From Owenia fusiformis (lineage: Eukaryota > Annelida > Polychaeta > Sabellida > Oweniidae): 64,000 nucleotides of DNA. Below are positions 13,032-25,375 of the stretch, piece after piece. Each line of letters opens with the position of its first letter. Position 1 is the first letter of the stretch. The position numbers and the translations under genes were made by a program. The stretch covers positions 39,752,848 to 39,816,847 of the forward strand of contig CAIIXF020000006.1 in the NCBI GenBank assembly GCA_903813345.2, in the 5' to 3' direction. Under the pieces are notes generated by a model that worked only from the letters and a program-made list of their open reading frames with translations, was not told the DNA's origin and made no database searches.

Positions 13032-13973
13032 CAGGGCCGTAGCCAGCGTTCAGTGGGGGGATGCAATTACCAAAATATTTATAGGTTTTCAGTCAGGGGG
13101 GGGGGGCGATCGTGATATAAATTAGGCAAAAATGATTTGTTTTGAATTTCAACAAAAAATGATGCAACTTCCTTCAAACCTGAGCTGGAAACTTCAAACA
13201 AAAAATCATTTTAACGCTCTTTTCTTCCTCTACCTGATGGTTGTATTTAATTGGTTGTAGGGAGGGGATGCGAACCCATCGCTCCCCCTTGTTACGCTTA
13301 TAAACCCAATTACATATTCCCAAGGAATCGACTTTATTAATTATATGTGCATATTTGTAAATGTGCTTGCATGTAGAAATTGCACTTTCCCCTGACCGAC
13401 CCGGTAATGTTTATGACTTTTGAATGATGTCTACCCCTTGATGCATGTATCCTTTAATAAGTGGTGTTAAGAATATTGGTGTAGGCCCTGGTGAAGGGAA
13501 ATGTCATAAAGATTTGACGTATATCGTAATATAGCCGCGTCCCCTTTGGCTTTATCCTTCCAAAAGCAAACGGCAGATGAGAGGGATTCTGGCGTAACAG
13601 AATGTTTGACGTAGAATTAAAAAGGAATAAATGATTGAACTGATGCTTAATAAGCCACTTACAAGATACAGTTTTAAATACAGTTGATATTGTGTAAAGT
13701 TTAGAGCCAGGGGGGGGGTGCGATGGGTGAATGATCGCACCCCGCAGCCCCCCCCCCCCCATAACCAATAAAGAAGGAAGATGAAAGGAGCTTTTAATGC
13801 CTTTTATTTAAAACTTCTAGTTCAATTTTGAAGGAACTTGTATCAATTTTTGTAAAATTCAAGATAAAAATTAATATTTTGGCTTGTTTATGGCTATCGC
13901 GTCCCCCCGACTAAAAACCGAATTTATTTTGACAATCGCACCACCCTGAATGAAAGCTGGCTACACCCCTGTA
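13032..13973. mobile_element. Larger CGTAGCC-related TIR element, about 940 bp
   Basis: The left end CAGGGCCGTAGCCAGCGTTCAGTG and the right end AAAGCTGGCTACACCCCTG are inverted relatives. Internal arms are also partly inverted: a TTCAAAC...CTCTTTTCTTCCTC block near 13170-13230 is mirrored near 13765-13840. Related arms occur inside the element at 54699-55518. No transposase was seen. The flanks do not show an exact TSD. Confidence 0.55.
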
Positions 13974-14205
13974 ACATGTATTCAATTGATGTAGCTATAG
14001 AATAAAATAAGACATGATTGTTTTGGCATTTTGAAAATAATACTTTTGTTTTCCTTTACTTTATGATGTGTCCTTTTTCAGCGTTTGGTGTTCTGCAATG
14101 AATTAAATTGAATCAGTTAAATTGAATCAGGGTTTAATTTTGCAAGCGAATCTCGAAACAGGCGCTAAGCACAATAACCTTTATTTTAAACCAAAGAGTA
14201 ACAAT

Positions 14206-14345
14206 TCCGTAGCCAGGATTTGCAAAGGGGGGAGGTCACTTTTTGAAAAATTCCAGGCGGGGTTCACTTGTGACAATTTTGGTCCAAAAATAGCAGGAAT
14301 CACGATGGGTGCGAGCAACCCTCACCCCCCTAAGGCTACGGGCCT
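14206..14345. mobile_element. CGTAGCC-tipped element, left tip trimmed
   Basis: CCGTAGCCAGGATTTGC at the left and GGCTACGGGCCT at the right match the 7347 copy. The first few bases are missing and the inside is shortened, so no TSD can be judged. Confidence 0.65.
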
Positions 14346-14349
14346 AAGT

Positions 14350-17300
14350 ATATGTTTTATACAGAGAGGTATATTCCAAATATTGAGTTTGGTTTAAAGA
14401 GAAGTATCAATGACAAGGGATTATTCTTTAAGAGTTTTAATTTTATAATCCACATAATCTGATCTTGTGATAAGCCTAATGATCAAAGGATGGCTTTTTG
14501 CATCATTGTTAAATCGGGGATAAGTTTGACAATACCCATGTTTGGAAATACCCATGTTTAACTTGGATTTAATTTAAAACATTTGATTCCGGTTTTCTAA
14601 TGAATTTGAGTTTGATTTGTTCATGAATTGTTAGACTTTGTCCAATGTCAATTGATATTGTTTTTCTAGATATTTAATTGATTAAAGATGTCAAATCATG
14701 GGAACGAAAAAGGATAATCTTAAGGCCGTTTAAAACGCTTTTATAAGATTCAAATGCTCAAGGTTAATGATTTTCCTTGTTTTAAATGTTTTAAACAATT
14801 CATTTGTGCCCTTGTGCCAAGATTTTACTTTGTTGCCATTTGAAATGAGATCATTTGTATATTCAAAATTTCCGTTCTTTCAAATAAAAAGTCAGACGAT
14901 AGCCTATAGGGAAATAACTATAGGAAAACTACTATTTGTTTGAATATATTCTAAGATGAGTTCATAATGCGTAAATCTCGTAGAATCTGTTGACAGCGAC
15001 CTTTTTTGCTCATTTTTTGTTACCTTCAACTTTTCAGGTGTACATTAAACAAAAAATACTATATCAATTTTTAATAAATCATACATGATTATTTTGCTCT
15101 TAAACTCAAGTTTATTAATAAATAGTTGATTTTGTTCGCAAAAGTATGTGTTTTCAGTTGTATATGGAAAAGTGGAGGACGAAAGGTTTTCAAAATTCAT
15201 TAAAATAGGGCTAATTTACGCCATTCGCCTATTTTCAAGCACAGCAACACGTATATTTATTTCACCTAAAATATCAATTGATTCGTGTTTTATGATGCTC
15301 CTATCCCATTGCTAATACATATACGATATCAGAGTTATTCGCCTTAAATATTTTGAGATATAGAGGCAAATGTGGAGGACGAAAGGATTTCAATATATGT
15401 ACATTTTCTCAAAAAACGTCACATTTTGTGGTGTTAAAAAGCGAAAATGTGTAACAATGCGTGCGCGACCTTTTTGCGACACGTCATTGTCATTTGATGG
15501 ATTAACCGCGCCTTAGGGCATTTAAGTTGTCCATCAGACAATAACAACTCTATTTTGCATTCCTGTAAATTTATAATATATTTTCGGCAATTTCTTTTGC
15601 TTTCATTAAACACATAATCTTATACTTTGGGTAACGAATCGTCCACAGCCTTTTCAGGGCCACCCTTTCTTTAAAAAGAGAATTTAAATTATGAATATCT
15701 ACATGTAGTTAAAATGTGTTAAAATGGATTGATTGATTGAATGGTTGAATGGGATATGTAGATAGATATTTTGATCTTGTGATTGCTAATTGTTAGGCCA
15801 TTTGTTTTGAACGCGGCAATTTGATGAAAGTGCATGGTTTTACGTGCTTTTAAATGAAATAGATGCTGGTTCACTCATTGTTAACGAAAAAGACATTCGT
15901 TTTATTTCATTCACATTTGTTTTATTTTTTCTATTTAAAGCAGATATGAAATGGATAATAGGATGAACAACCAGCATAACTGATTTTGCCAAGACCGTGA
16001 TTCCCGAATATTGCCAAAGGATATTCGATCGTTTTATTTTAATTATGCGATGAGCAATTTTACATTTATGTTTTGCAAATCGTCGCATCTTTCATTCATC
16101 CCCATTAACCCTCTACAGTTGTGCTATAATTTCAGCAAAACAAACATTCCTTTAAAAAAAATCGAAAATAAATTTTATAAATATATGAATTAAAAATAAT
16201 GCGAATGTACTAGGCAGAGACATGTCATGTTATATACACACAGAGGCAATTATATCGTCGCGCCAATCATAAACACAGGGCAGATCTAGACTTTGTTTAT
16301 CTGTTTACATAAGACTTTGGGCCAAGAATATCCGCGTATATCCGCTTTTGATTGAACATTTCTTGAGCTGAGCTAGGTTTATTATTTGGCGTATAATATT
16401 ATTATTTGCCGAAGATAACAGGATATAGCAGAATATATTTTTTTTCCGAATAAGATACCCGTATCTACTCCTGTTATTCGGCTAATATTATATTAGGTTA
16501 CACCCGTTTAAAACCTCTTATAGGGGCAAATAAGAGGCGTGCAGAAACCTACAATATTACCGATTTTGCCCAGTGTCAGTCTCAAAAAGCGTAAGATGTC
16601 ACCAAAAATTGCCAGTTTAAATTGAAACCCTTTCATATCAATTGTCCAGTCAAAAATTTCACACCAGAAATCGGATAATTGTAGCGTTGCATGAAACAGT
16701 TCTAGAATCTGACAAGGCGAGACACTGAGTGAGATGGACAAAACAATTTTAGTGCTCATACTTTTGATCTTTTAGGGACATAACAGTTTTGGAGGAAAAA
16801 ATGTTTGAAGCTTTTTAATGACGAGTGATCTTTGAGTATATGTGAAAGACACTTTCCGACAAAAAATAATTGTGCTTTTTCATTTCAATAAAGATATTCT
16901 GGCTTGCACATCCATTCAACTCAAGTAAGGATATCTTACCTTTTTGTTAAAACAATAAAACTCTACCTTGCTGACAAAAAATTATCCCAAATGTTTCAAC
17001 ACAAAATAAGTTCATCTTTTTATTCAAATGATTTATTCCAAGGATCCATTTCAATGGACATTTATAACATAAACTCATTGATATTGAAATTGGTACTTTA
17101 AATTTGAAATTATTGTGTTATTTCAATTGAAGTGACATAATAGTCTTAACATTCCGAAGTAACTCATTTTCAAAAAGCTCAATTCAGGTATGACTATTTT
17201 ACTCAATTTCTCCAAAACATTTAATAAACCGTCAGATTTTTCACATTTCTGTATTATTCGGCGTGTTAGCTTTATACCTATGTATTTTTTCGTAATATTT

Positions 17301-18590
17301 TCCCTCTTTTTCTACTCTATTTTGCATTTTAAAACGTGGCTAGTATTATTTTATTTTACGGGTCTTACATGTGAAATCTTAGGGTAACATCTGTTGGTTT
17401 TGCCTTCTTTCACCTCCCATAGTGAGACCTGGTTTTTCCATTGGAATTAAATCTTAATTACTTAACTTTTCTCTTGTATTTTTCCGATATGTATAGTATT
17501 GTCTATTATGATTGAATATGATTATTTCAGTGCCATACTATTCCTTTTGCTACTTTCAAATTAATAGTATTTTCTTTCTTCAAAATCATTTTACACGTCA
17601 TTTTTTATTTGTCTTATCCTCAGGTTTAATTATATTGGGCAATAAATTAATTTATATCAAACATTTTACCATCATACTTTTAAAACACATATTGTTGTTA
17701 TACCATTATATTCCTTCAAACACATCTTGGTAAATTGGTAAATATTTCTCTAATGGTCATAGAATGGTCATCAAACCTCTGAAACTGTCCCTCTGTCCAT
17801 ATCACCTCCAGGAACTAAGTTGTATATGGATGGGAAAGGGAGGGTGGTGGAGTTCACAAGGGCTTGAAGAATGACCATAGACGAGTTCACACAATCCAGG
17901 TAGATTATAAAGTTAATTCAAATCAAATTCAACAATGTTGAATCCAGGTACTTTACTTAATTGATTAATTAAACAGATAAACACAGAGATCAAAGGTAAT
18001 CAGTTTGATCGTATTACATCTCCACCTGTGCTATTCACATCTAAACGATCAATAATGATCACAGTAATCAAAGCTGGGATCAAAGCAGGATTAGAAAATA
18101 TTTGACAAATCCATTTATGTGTGACCAAGATCAATATTGCAATGAGTCTAATGACTGTAATTGTTTTCTATGGTTGTAATGATTGCATTTTTAGGTCTAC
18201 ACGTGACAATGCTACCCATATCATGGTGGTGAAATCAATCTGGCTTTCTCTGATCATAGGGATTAACACAGGCTTATGAAGAACTTATAACAGGCTTATA
18301 ACAACTCAAATGTTAGTTGGATATAACACATGCAATGATGGGATTGAATTAAGCGTGAACTCATTGTTGAACATGGTTTGTTAAATGTGTAGTTCATTTT
18401 TCCAAGAGTATCAATTGTTATGCTATGTCCATTTATGTATTCATTTTGACATTAGCCTGATAGTGACTTTCATTGTGCACTTAAAATTTGGAAATAACAA
18501 ACATAACATAACTAATAAAAGCCCATTGTCAATGCAGCTGTGTGAATAACAGTTTCCGAAATAACCGCACAACTAAACAAAAGGCAATTA
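14350..18590. other. Long non-coding stretch, no gene recognised
   Basis: About 4.2 kb of AT-rich DNA. The phrase GTGGAGGACGAAAGG occurs twice (near 15172 and 15372). Reading frames of 60-83 codons have no low-complexity or domain signature and no splice-consistent partners. I see nothing supportable as a gene. Confidence 0.45.
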
Positions 18591-18599
18591 TTTAGGTCC

Positions 18600-18930
18600 A
18601 CACTTTGGCAATTGACCCCCTCCCATCTTACCACTGATCTAATTGCTAAATTAAAACAAAAGGATATTACCTGAAACATTGTGGATGTGTCTAATTAGTT
18701 TACCTTTTAATTGATATACGATGATCCCCACTTTGACAACTAACCCCCTTCTCACCTTTTCACTGATCTTATTGCTAAATTAAAACAAAGAGATATTAAC
18801 TGAAGCATTGTTGATGTGTCTAATTAGTTACACTGCGTGCAGAGTCTAATAATAGACGAAGCTCTCTTATTTAAGTGAAGTCGAACGAATGCAAAGGGTA
18901 CTAATTAGTTTACCTGTTAATTGATATACT
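18600..18930. repeat. Direct duplication, about 128 bp, second copy interrupted
   Basis: The segment from CTTTGGCAATTGACCCCC (18603) to TTAATTGATATAC recurs from CTTTGACAACTAACCCCC (18731). The first copy reads straight through GTCTAATTAGTTTACC. The second carries the ultra-short element at exactly that point, so the first copy serves as an in-window empty site. Confidence 0.8.
18829..18900. mobile_element. Ultra-short TIR element, copy B (72 bp), 9 bp TSD
   Basis: It begins TACACTGCGTGC and ends GCAAAGGGTA, flanked by CTAATTAGT at 18820-18828 and 18901-18909. The neighbouring duplicate at about 18690-18725 shows the uninterrupted target. It differs from copies A and C mainly by small indels in the left third. 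Confidence 0.9.
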
Positions 18931-19099
18931 TTGATCTTGAAAGGTGAGTCCATGTGTACTTGTCTTAGTTTGACGATGTAACAGTTTATGCTGAACAATT
19001 AGAAAATAGCAATGTTCGCTGCAATCAGTATTAATGAGAATAAGAAACTTTGTTATTTCATGTTTGAGTTGTGATATGCATTTTAAGGTTAGTATGTTA

Positions 19100-19235
19100 T
19101 ACCTGGGTCACATTTGCTGCGATCCATCGGCCGGCGCCCGTCCGATTGAGTGTTTTGTTCAATATTGTATTCAATTTTGAACAAAATACTCAATCGGCCT
19201 GGCGCCGTAGTAAAAAATCAAATGTGACCATGGCA
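19100..19235. mobile_element. Harbinger-like palindromic MITE, copy 1 (136 bp)
   Basis: Almost the whole element is an inverted repeat: GGTCACATTTGC...GGCGCC...CGATTGAGT...TTGTTCAA, mirrored about a centre near 19165. The end ...TGACCATGGCA is followed by TAA, while the left flank is TTA. The better copy at 20529 has TAA on both sides, consistent with the TWA target of PIF/Harbinger elements. Confidence 0.75.
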
Positions 19236-20528
19236 TAATGGAACGACATTGACATTGGCAAATCTGGCTACGGGCCTGTTGAAACATTGACTCAAAAATG
19301 AAAAATGGGATTAGCCTTTTTAACTTACATTGTACGTTCTTTGTAGAGATATTTTGATAACTGCCAATTTCAAACTATTAGACCTTATGAAATTCAAGTT
19401 TGACAATTTCGGGATCGATAATCACTAATTTCAAGTTACTCAATCGCAATAAACCATTCTGAGCATAAGCTGAAATTCTCCCATTTTATGATTATTCGAT
19501 TTTTAAAGAAAAATTTAAAATCAAAGTTGAAACAGATTGTCTCGCATGGTATGCTATACAAAAGTTAACAAAACCTTCTCTATTTAAACCTTAAATTAAC
19601 ATTACAATAATTATTCATATAAATCAAATAAACAGATCAAAGGTTTCAATATTGCAACCTTGACATTAAAATCTCTCGGTAGGATTTCAAAATGAATTCA
19701 GACATGGAATTTAAAGGGATAAGGTGCGTAAATGAAGTCTCGCTTTAAATCTTCATAGTATTTCCAATGGATAAATGAGTACCTGATCTTTCATTTGACA
19801 CAAAAAACAGCTCAAACAGACCACATCAGAATTGACACTAGATCATGAAAAAATATTTTTGATCAATTTTTATATGTCAAGTTTTTAGCAATGCGAATTA
19901 TCCATTCATTTTTGATAGGATTTTCAAGCATACGCCATCTTTTAATCCAAGAGTTATTTAAAACATACACTTTGTGAAAAGTGGTAATTCACTTTTTTCC
20001 ATCTCTGAACTTCAAATGCTGTTTTTCTATGCAAGTAATTTTTTTTCACATCAGTATTATCCCAAATAAAAGTTTTTATCATATTTGATTGACTGTGTGA
20101 GTGACATGTCTCAAATAATATTTTGTCCTTTTTCCTTCAAAAATAGGCGCATTGCCTGTTTAATGTAAAGAATTGTAATATGAAATAGCATGTAGGGAAG
20201 CTAAGATTTTATGTAAGAATTAACATCTCTGTGGCTCTCTGTGTTATAACTTAGAACGCCTGGATGAATGACATAACCTAACAAGAGGGCTTTGTTGCAA
20301 ACAAGCCACTAGACATTCAAATAACCATATATATCATTGTATATAGCCTAAGGGCGATAGAAATAATTTTTAAATAAAGATGGCATGGTAATCGATCTGT
20401 GTTTATCGATGTTTCTCGGAAAAAAATAATACTGGATTCTGTTGGTGCTGCCATCTTTATATCGGCCAAGAACCTATGCAAATAACAGTGTCTCATCGAT
20501 AGTCCTGCTAAAATGATCATTCATGTAA

Positions 20529-20668
20529 TGCCTTGGTCACATTTGCTCCGATTTTCACTACGGCGCCCGGCCGATTGAGTATTTTGTTCAAAATTGAATA
20601 CTATATTGAACAAAACACTCAATCGGCCGGGCGCCGGCCGATGGATCGGGGCAAATGTGACCAAGGCA
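20529..20668. mobile_element. Harbinger-like palindromic MITE, copy 2 (140 bp), TAA TSD
   Basis: Ends TGCCTTGGTCACATTTGC and its inverted match, flanked by TAA (20526-20528 and 20669-20671). It is inverted relative to copy 1. The near-complete palindrome makes both strands open for about 70 codons, which explains the mirrored reading frames there. Confidence 0.85.
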
Positions 20669-20671
20669 TAA

Positions 20672-21292
20672 CTTGCATGAAAGCACCTCATAATAGAGTA
20701 AACCTTTTGGATTGTTATGTAAGAAGGCAGTAGTTCCTTATAAGACATTCTATCAGTACTGACTTCGGTGCCAATGTTTAAGGGATATGTTGACTGAAAT
20801 GTTTAATGTAAAGCGGGGGGGGGGGTCTTCATCCACCAGGGTACAATATTATGAAGGCATATGAAAAGTATTTAAATGTGACTGATTAACACGTGACTCG
20901 CAACTGCAGCCTTGCCAATAAGCTTTCCTGTGTCCAGTGCAGCAAGAATATTATTCCCCAAAATGTATGGTAAGAAATTATTTCATGTGAGTTAGATGGC
21001 AGCACAACAAAAACATGCGATTCTTATTTTCCAAAAATATAAAAACCTGCATTTAAGTGACATCTGTATAAATCTTCCGTGATATTTTGACATGAATTTT
21101 GTTTCATTTTATAAAATGAGAATATGCACTTCAGTGACACCTTTATTAACCTCGGGTAATATTTTGACATATTGAGCAATTTTTAGGAAGAGATGTGATA
21201 AGTATAAGAAATTATTACTACCTCCATTTAATGCTGTAATATAGAACAATTGGCACAGAAATTAACAATAAGAATCTAACATGGTGGGTCGT
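20672..21292. other. Non-coding stretch, no gene recognised
   Basis: Contains a G run (20816-20825) and AT-rich DNA. No exon or repeat family was recognised. Confidence 0.4.
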
Positions 21293-21496
21293 CAGGCCCG
21301 TAGCCAGGATTTTCCAAGGGGATTTAACTTTTTGATAACATTTCAGGGGGGGGGGTCACTTTTGAAAATATTCGCCCAAAAATGGCCAAAATTTCTTAAA
21401 AAGTGAACACAATGATGAAAAACTGCCTAATTTTGAAATAAAATTTTGGTCAGGGGGTGGATGAATAGCACCCCCCCACCCCCCTGTACGGGCATG
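21293..21496. mobile_element. CGTAGCC-tipped element, near complete
   Basis: CAGGCCCGTAGCCAGGATTTTCC at the left and CCTGTACGGGCATG at the right. The internal block GATGAAAAACTGC is as in other family members. The right tip has diverged and no exact TSD remains. Confidence 0.7.
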
Positions 21497-22058
21497 GGTG
21501 GGGCGTTGATATTCAAGGGGTTATATACAGGAAGATTGTTTCATCATAGCTTATAGATGAATATAGAGAGTTCTCATGACCCACATTAAAAACTTAATAC
21601 ATATTCATGATACAGTATTACGTTTACTTTATTACTTTTTATCGTACGTCTTCAACTCCACCAGAGGGTGTCATCTAACCCCACTGCCCATTAGTGTTAT
21701 AAAAATACGTTGTACACATTTTAATAGGGTTAAATGTATTTATAAAGAGGCCTCTCTCCCTAGATTGCATTGTATTGCAAATATTTGTAATAAACGTAAC
21801 GATATCGAACAAGTTCCTCAGTGACGTCATAAGCGTTATTGCTCGTTTGTTGTCCTCTTCCGAGGGATCACCTTTCCCTCCTTTCAAGAGTGGTATTAAT
21901 ATACCAGTGTGAAAGTTTGTAGGTGTATCGTTGTTTATGATATGCCGAAATAAATGTTTAATGATCTCTATTAAAGTAGTGCCTCCGTGACGTATATGTT
22001 CAGCAGATACATTATCTATTCCTGAAGCTTTTTCAAGTTTAAGTTGATTACTGGCAGC

Positions 22059-22776
22059 TAGAGGTGTCAAGTATTAACCGGTTAACCGGTTAACCGCCGA
22101 TAATGCCTTGACCGGTCTGTGTTTTTATGGGTGGTTAGTTGACCGTGTATAATTCTGTTATTTCCCGCGCTTATTTTGCATGCTTATCCGTTTGGTTTTA
22201 TGGTGTCAGTTTCACGTAAGCTACTCATACATGTCATGAGTCCTATTACTCCTTACAAACATCCAATCAGCAACTTTAATCCCTGCCACATTGCTTTCCC
22301 GCGCTTACTTTGCATTTTAATCTGTTTGTTTTTCAAGCGTCAGTTTCATGTGAGCTACTCATACATGTCATAAGTCCCATAACTCCTTACAAACATCCAA
22401 TCAGCAACTTTAATCCCTGCCACATTGCTTTCCCGCGCTTACTTTGCATTTTAATCTGTTTGTTTTTCAAGCGTCAGTTTCATGTGAGCTACTCATACAT
22501 GTGATAGGTCCGATAATTCCTTACAAACATCCAATCAGCAACTTTAATCCCTGCCACATTGCTTTCCCGCGCTTACTTACATAGAATAGAGTAAAGCTTG
22601 ACGAACGTAAGAAATAAACGCCGATATAATTTTTCCAACTTTTTTCAACTTTCAAGATCGAAAATGAAGATTTCATTTGAAATTATCAGTTCAAATTTCC
22701 CGCCGGTTAACCGACTTTAACCGGTAAAAACCCCCGGTTAACCGGTTAATGCTCAAGCGGTTAATTGACACCACTA
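22059..22776. mobile_element. hAT-like non-autonomous element, 718 bp, 8 bp TSD
   Basis: Ends TAGAGGTGTCAA and, inverted, TAGTGGTGTCAA. Subterminal TTAACCGGTTAACCGG arms lie on both sides. The flanking CTGGCAGC is duplicated exactly (22051-22058 and 22777-22784). An 8 bp TSD and a TAGNGGTGTCAA tip are typical of hAT. The middle is filled by the 134 bp tandem repeat listed separately. Confidence 0.9.
22176..22580. repeat. Tandem repeat, 134 bp unit, about 3 copies, inside the hAT-like element
   Basis: The block TACAAACATCCAATCAGCAACTTTAATCCCTGCC recurs near 22255, 22389 and 22523 with almost no changes. It explains two overlapping plus-strand frames that share the same residues. The near identity of the units suggests recent expansion. 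Confidence 0.9.
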
Positions 22777-23039
22777 CTGGCAGCCTTGATTTCTTGAAAT
22801 GTAATTGGGTCTTCTTTTGGAATTGGAATTTCTTTCCATGCGACGTTTGTGTTCGCTAACGTGTGCCAGAGAGCAGTTGTAATATTTATCGGAGTTTGAT
22901 GAATTTGCTAATTACTGCTGAAAATAATCCTTCCATTCATTACATATTTCATGGATATTATATAGTATATCCTATGGTATCGAAAAATATCATTTATATC
23001 CATGAGTGGATATTGATAATTTAATGAGTGATATAGAAT

Positions 23040-24513
23040 ATTTATTGAGTACATTCACACCCCTGAGGGCCAGGTACAAGAAAGTGTAGTACACAAAAAG
23101 AATATATATGATTTAAGACTAGACTACTATATACTACATATAATATATGCTTAACTCTAAAATGTAAAATATGTGTTACTACAAAGTAATAATCTTTCAT
23201 TTTGATATTTTTTACACTTCATCATAAAATGTTCTTCATCATCATATATATTGGTCCCTTTTGTAACCCAATTCCATTATCGCCAGTGTGAAACTGTTCT
23301 CTAGTGAAGTTTGATTATTTTGCTGCTTCTCCCTGGGCCCTATTTCAAAGGCTAAATTCTGGTTCGAATCCTTTCGACGTAGCCTGAAAGTAGAATTTAT
23401 ATTATTCTTACGAAAATATACATTTAAGCAAACTTAGCTCTCACAATTCGAATGGTATCTTGTTTACATTTACCATCTCTAAAATCTTAAACGTCGCAAC
23501 TTTACACCAAACAATCAAGTGCCTTTTGCTTGCGAGTCAAAGTACAAGGGGGCCATTCAACGATCATCGACCAGTGTCAAAATATATTTAACTTTGGATA
23601 TTTCATCAAGACTAACATTAATTTTCGTTATCTACAAAGAAACCCCCGGATGAACTTTATTTCATCTGATATTCCTTTGAAACGTGGTGGATCTTAAAAA
23701 TCTATAAGTGGGACTCCCTTTATAGAAGCTTTGAACTGAATTTACACTTCTTAATGCTGAAATCGATAGTTTATCCATGCATTTTAAGAAAATAGGTATG
23801 TCAAAGAAGGTGTTAAGCCAAATATTGACCTGATAGCTCAGAAACTAAATAAAAAATTTCAATTTTTCTCTCTACAGTCCTTGTTGCCCATTTAAAATAA
23901 TATCAAGAATGTAAAATCATAATAGTTTTAAGCGGACGAGGATTAAAATAATGACTTTAATGTGCCGACTTCCTAGCTCTGAAATGTGTAGAATTGCAAC
24001 ATCCGGGTCAGTGTACTTTTCGTGACGTCATTAAATTCCCCGGGGAAATATCATTATGCTTGTAATGAGCGATCGAAATTGATTTTTTACAAAAAACTAA
24101 CAAAAACACCATATTGGCATAAAATGCCACACCCATTTGTCTACTTCAACGTTGTCACATTGAAAAAATTCCATTATCTCAGGTAATAAAGAAAATTCAA
24201 TCATCAATAAGTATCACATTTTATTGTTCTATCAATAAATATCTCCAAACTATACCTTTTACATTAACCCAATGGTCTATTTGTTCTATCGTTTCAGTCT
24301 ATGATGTCATAATTAAAGGAACAATTTTCAGTTGCTTGAAAAAGATATAAAGAATAAATCGAAATATTGCAAAACTAAATCAATTTGTTATTTTATCAAA
24401 ATAAAGAGCATAGAAATAAAAACAATATTCATATGTTAAAGGTAACCATTACAATTATGTACCGAAATCATATGCTTCACTTAAAATAACCCTTATTTCA
24501 ATTTGAAATTATT
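23040..24513. other. Non-coding stretch, no gene recognised
   Basis: AT-rich. No domain-like translation or splice-consistent exon was found on either strand. Confidence 0.4.
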
Positions 24514-25306
24514 GCCATTTATTAGTGTTCATTGTCACAGGCTGTATTTTTATTTTATTTTTTTAGATGTTTCAAATGCATACTGCCTCTATTACAGTTC
24601 CACAGCTGGATGACTCTAACTTCATTCAAGATGGTTGCCGAAATTCTTTCGTTTTCGATAAACCTCCGATTTCAGCTAAACTAAGTTGAATCTGGATTCC
24701 AAATGTTTCGCCATGCAAATTAAAAAAGCTACAATGGTTAATTACCTCAAATAAATGCTCAAACAACCGCGATACTGGAGAATTTTAAAGAAAATGGCTT
24801 CACTTAGAATGACTCTAACTGTCATTCTAAGTGAAGCCCCTTTCTTTAAAATTCTCTAACATTGCGGGTGTTTGGGCATTAATTTGTGGTTGAATGCAAT
24901 CGTAGTTTTATTACTTTGCATGGCGAAACATTTGCATTTGGAATCAAGATTCAACTTAGTTTAGCTGGAAGTTTATCGAAAACGAAAGAATTTCGGCAAC
25001 CATCTTGAATGAAGATAACTGTAGCTAGAGTCATCCAGCTGTGGAACAGTAATCCATGATGACTAAATTTAAAATGAAACATTTGAAATACATCAAATCC
25101 ACTAATTACCAGTCATTGAACCTTAACAACGTCAAAAAATAATTAATCGCCATGGCGATATAACTTCATCCCACAAGTGGTCTAAATTGTAATTGCCCAT
25201 GTCTCTATTGAACTTTTTATGTTTTCTTAAGATGCAGTATATATAAGAAACTTCTAAAATAAAAAATAAAATAGAATCTGTGACAATTAACACTAATAAA
25301 TGGAAT
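24514..25306. mobile_element. Foldback element of about 790 bp containing a mariner-like MITE
   Basis: CCATTTATTAGTGTTCATTGTCACAG at 24518 is mirrored by CTGTGACAATTAACACTAATAAATGG ending near 25303. The similarity continues inward through a T-rich block to GATGTTTCAAATG and its inverse near 25075. The mariner-like MITE at 24595-25049 lies within it. Family of the outer element unknown. Confidence 0.6.
24595..25049. mobile_element. Mariner-like MITE, 455 bp palindrome, TA TSD
   Basis: Left tip CAGTTCCACAGCTGGATGACT and right tip AGTCATCCAGCTGTGGAACAG, each bordered by TA (24593-24594 and 25050-25051). The arms are near-complementary over about 220 bp, meeting near 24822 (CACTTAGAATGACTC / GTCATTCTAAGTG). 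There is no coding capacity. Confidence 0.8.
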
Positions 25307-25375
25307 TAATATTACCCGACTATGAACTTATTTATGCCTTTTGTTACTCTTAAAAATGTATATGAACCCAATCTT

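Larger units (their letters stand above)
21810..22960 (-). pseudogene. LINE reverse transcriptase fragment, split by a hAT-like insertion
   Basis: Minus-strand translation of 21810-22070 reads KLEKASGIDNVSAEHI, then ILIPLLKGGKGDP and DNKRAITLMTSL. These are the conserved early RT blocks of non-LTR retrotransposons (K..K..G.D, then a DNYRGITL-like motif). The upstream part continues at about 22785-22960 (KEDPITFQEIKAAS) after the hAT-like element at 22059-22776 is skipped. There is a frame break upstream (EICNEWKDYFQQ is followed by a shift), and the rest of the RT is lost. Clade not determined. Confidence 0.7.

Noticed and set aside
15160-15400. Repeated phrase GTGGAGGACGAAAGG as an element end
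   Set aside because: Only two short direct matches, with no inverted partner or TSD.
20521-20748. Mirrored 66-75 codon frames on both strands
   Set aside because: They come from the near-perfect palindrome of the Harbinger-like MITE.
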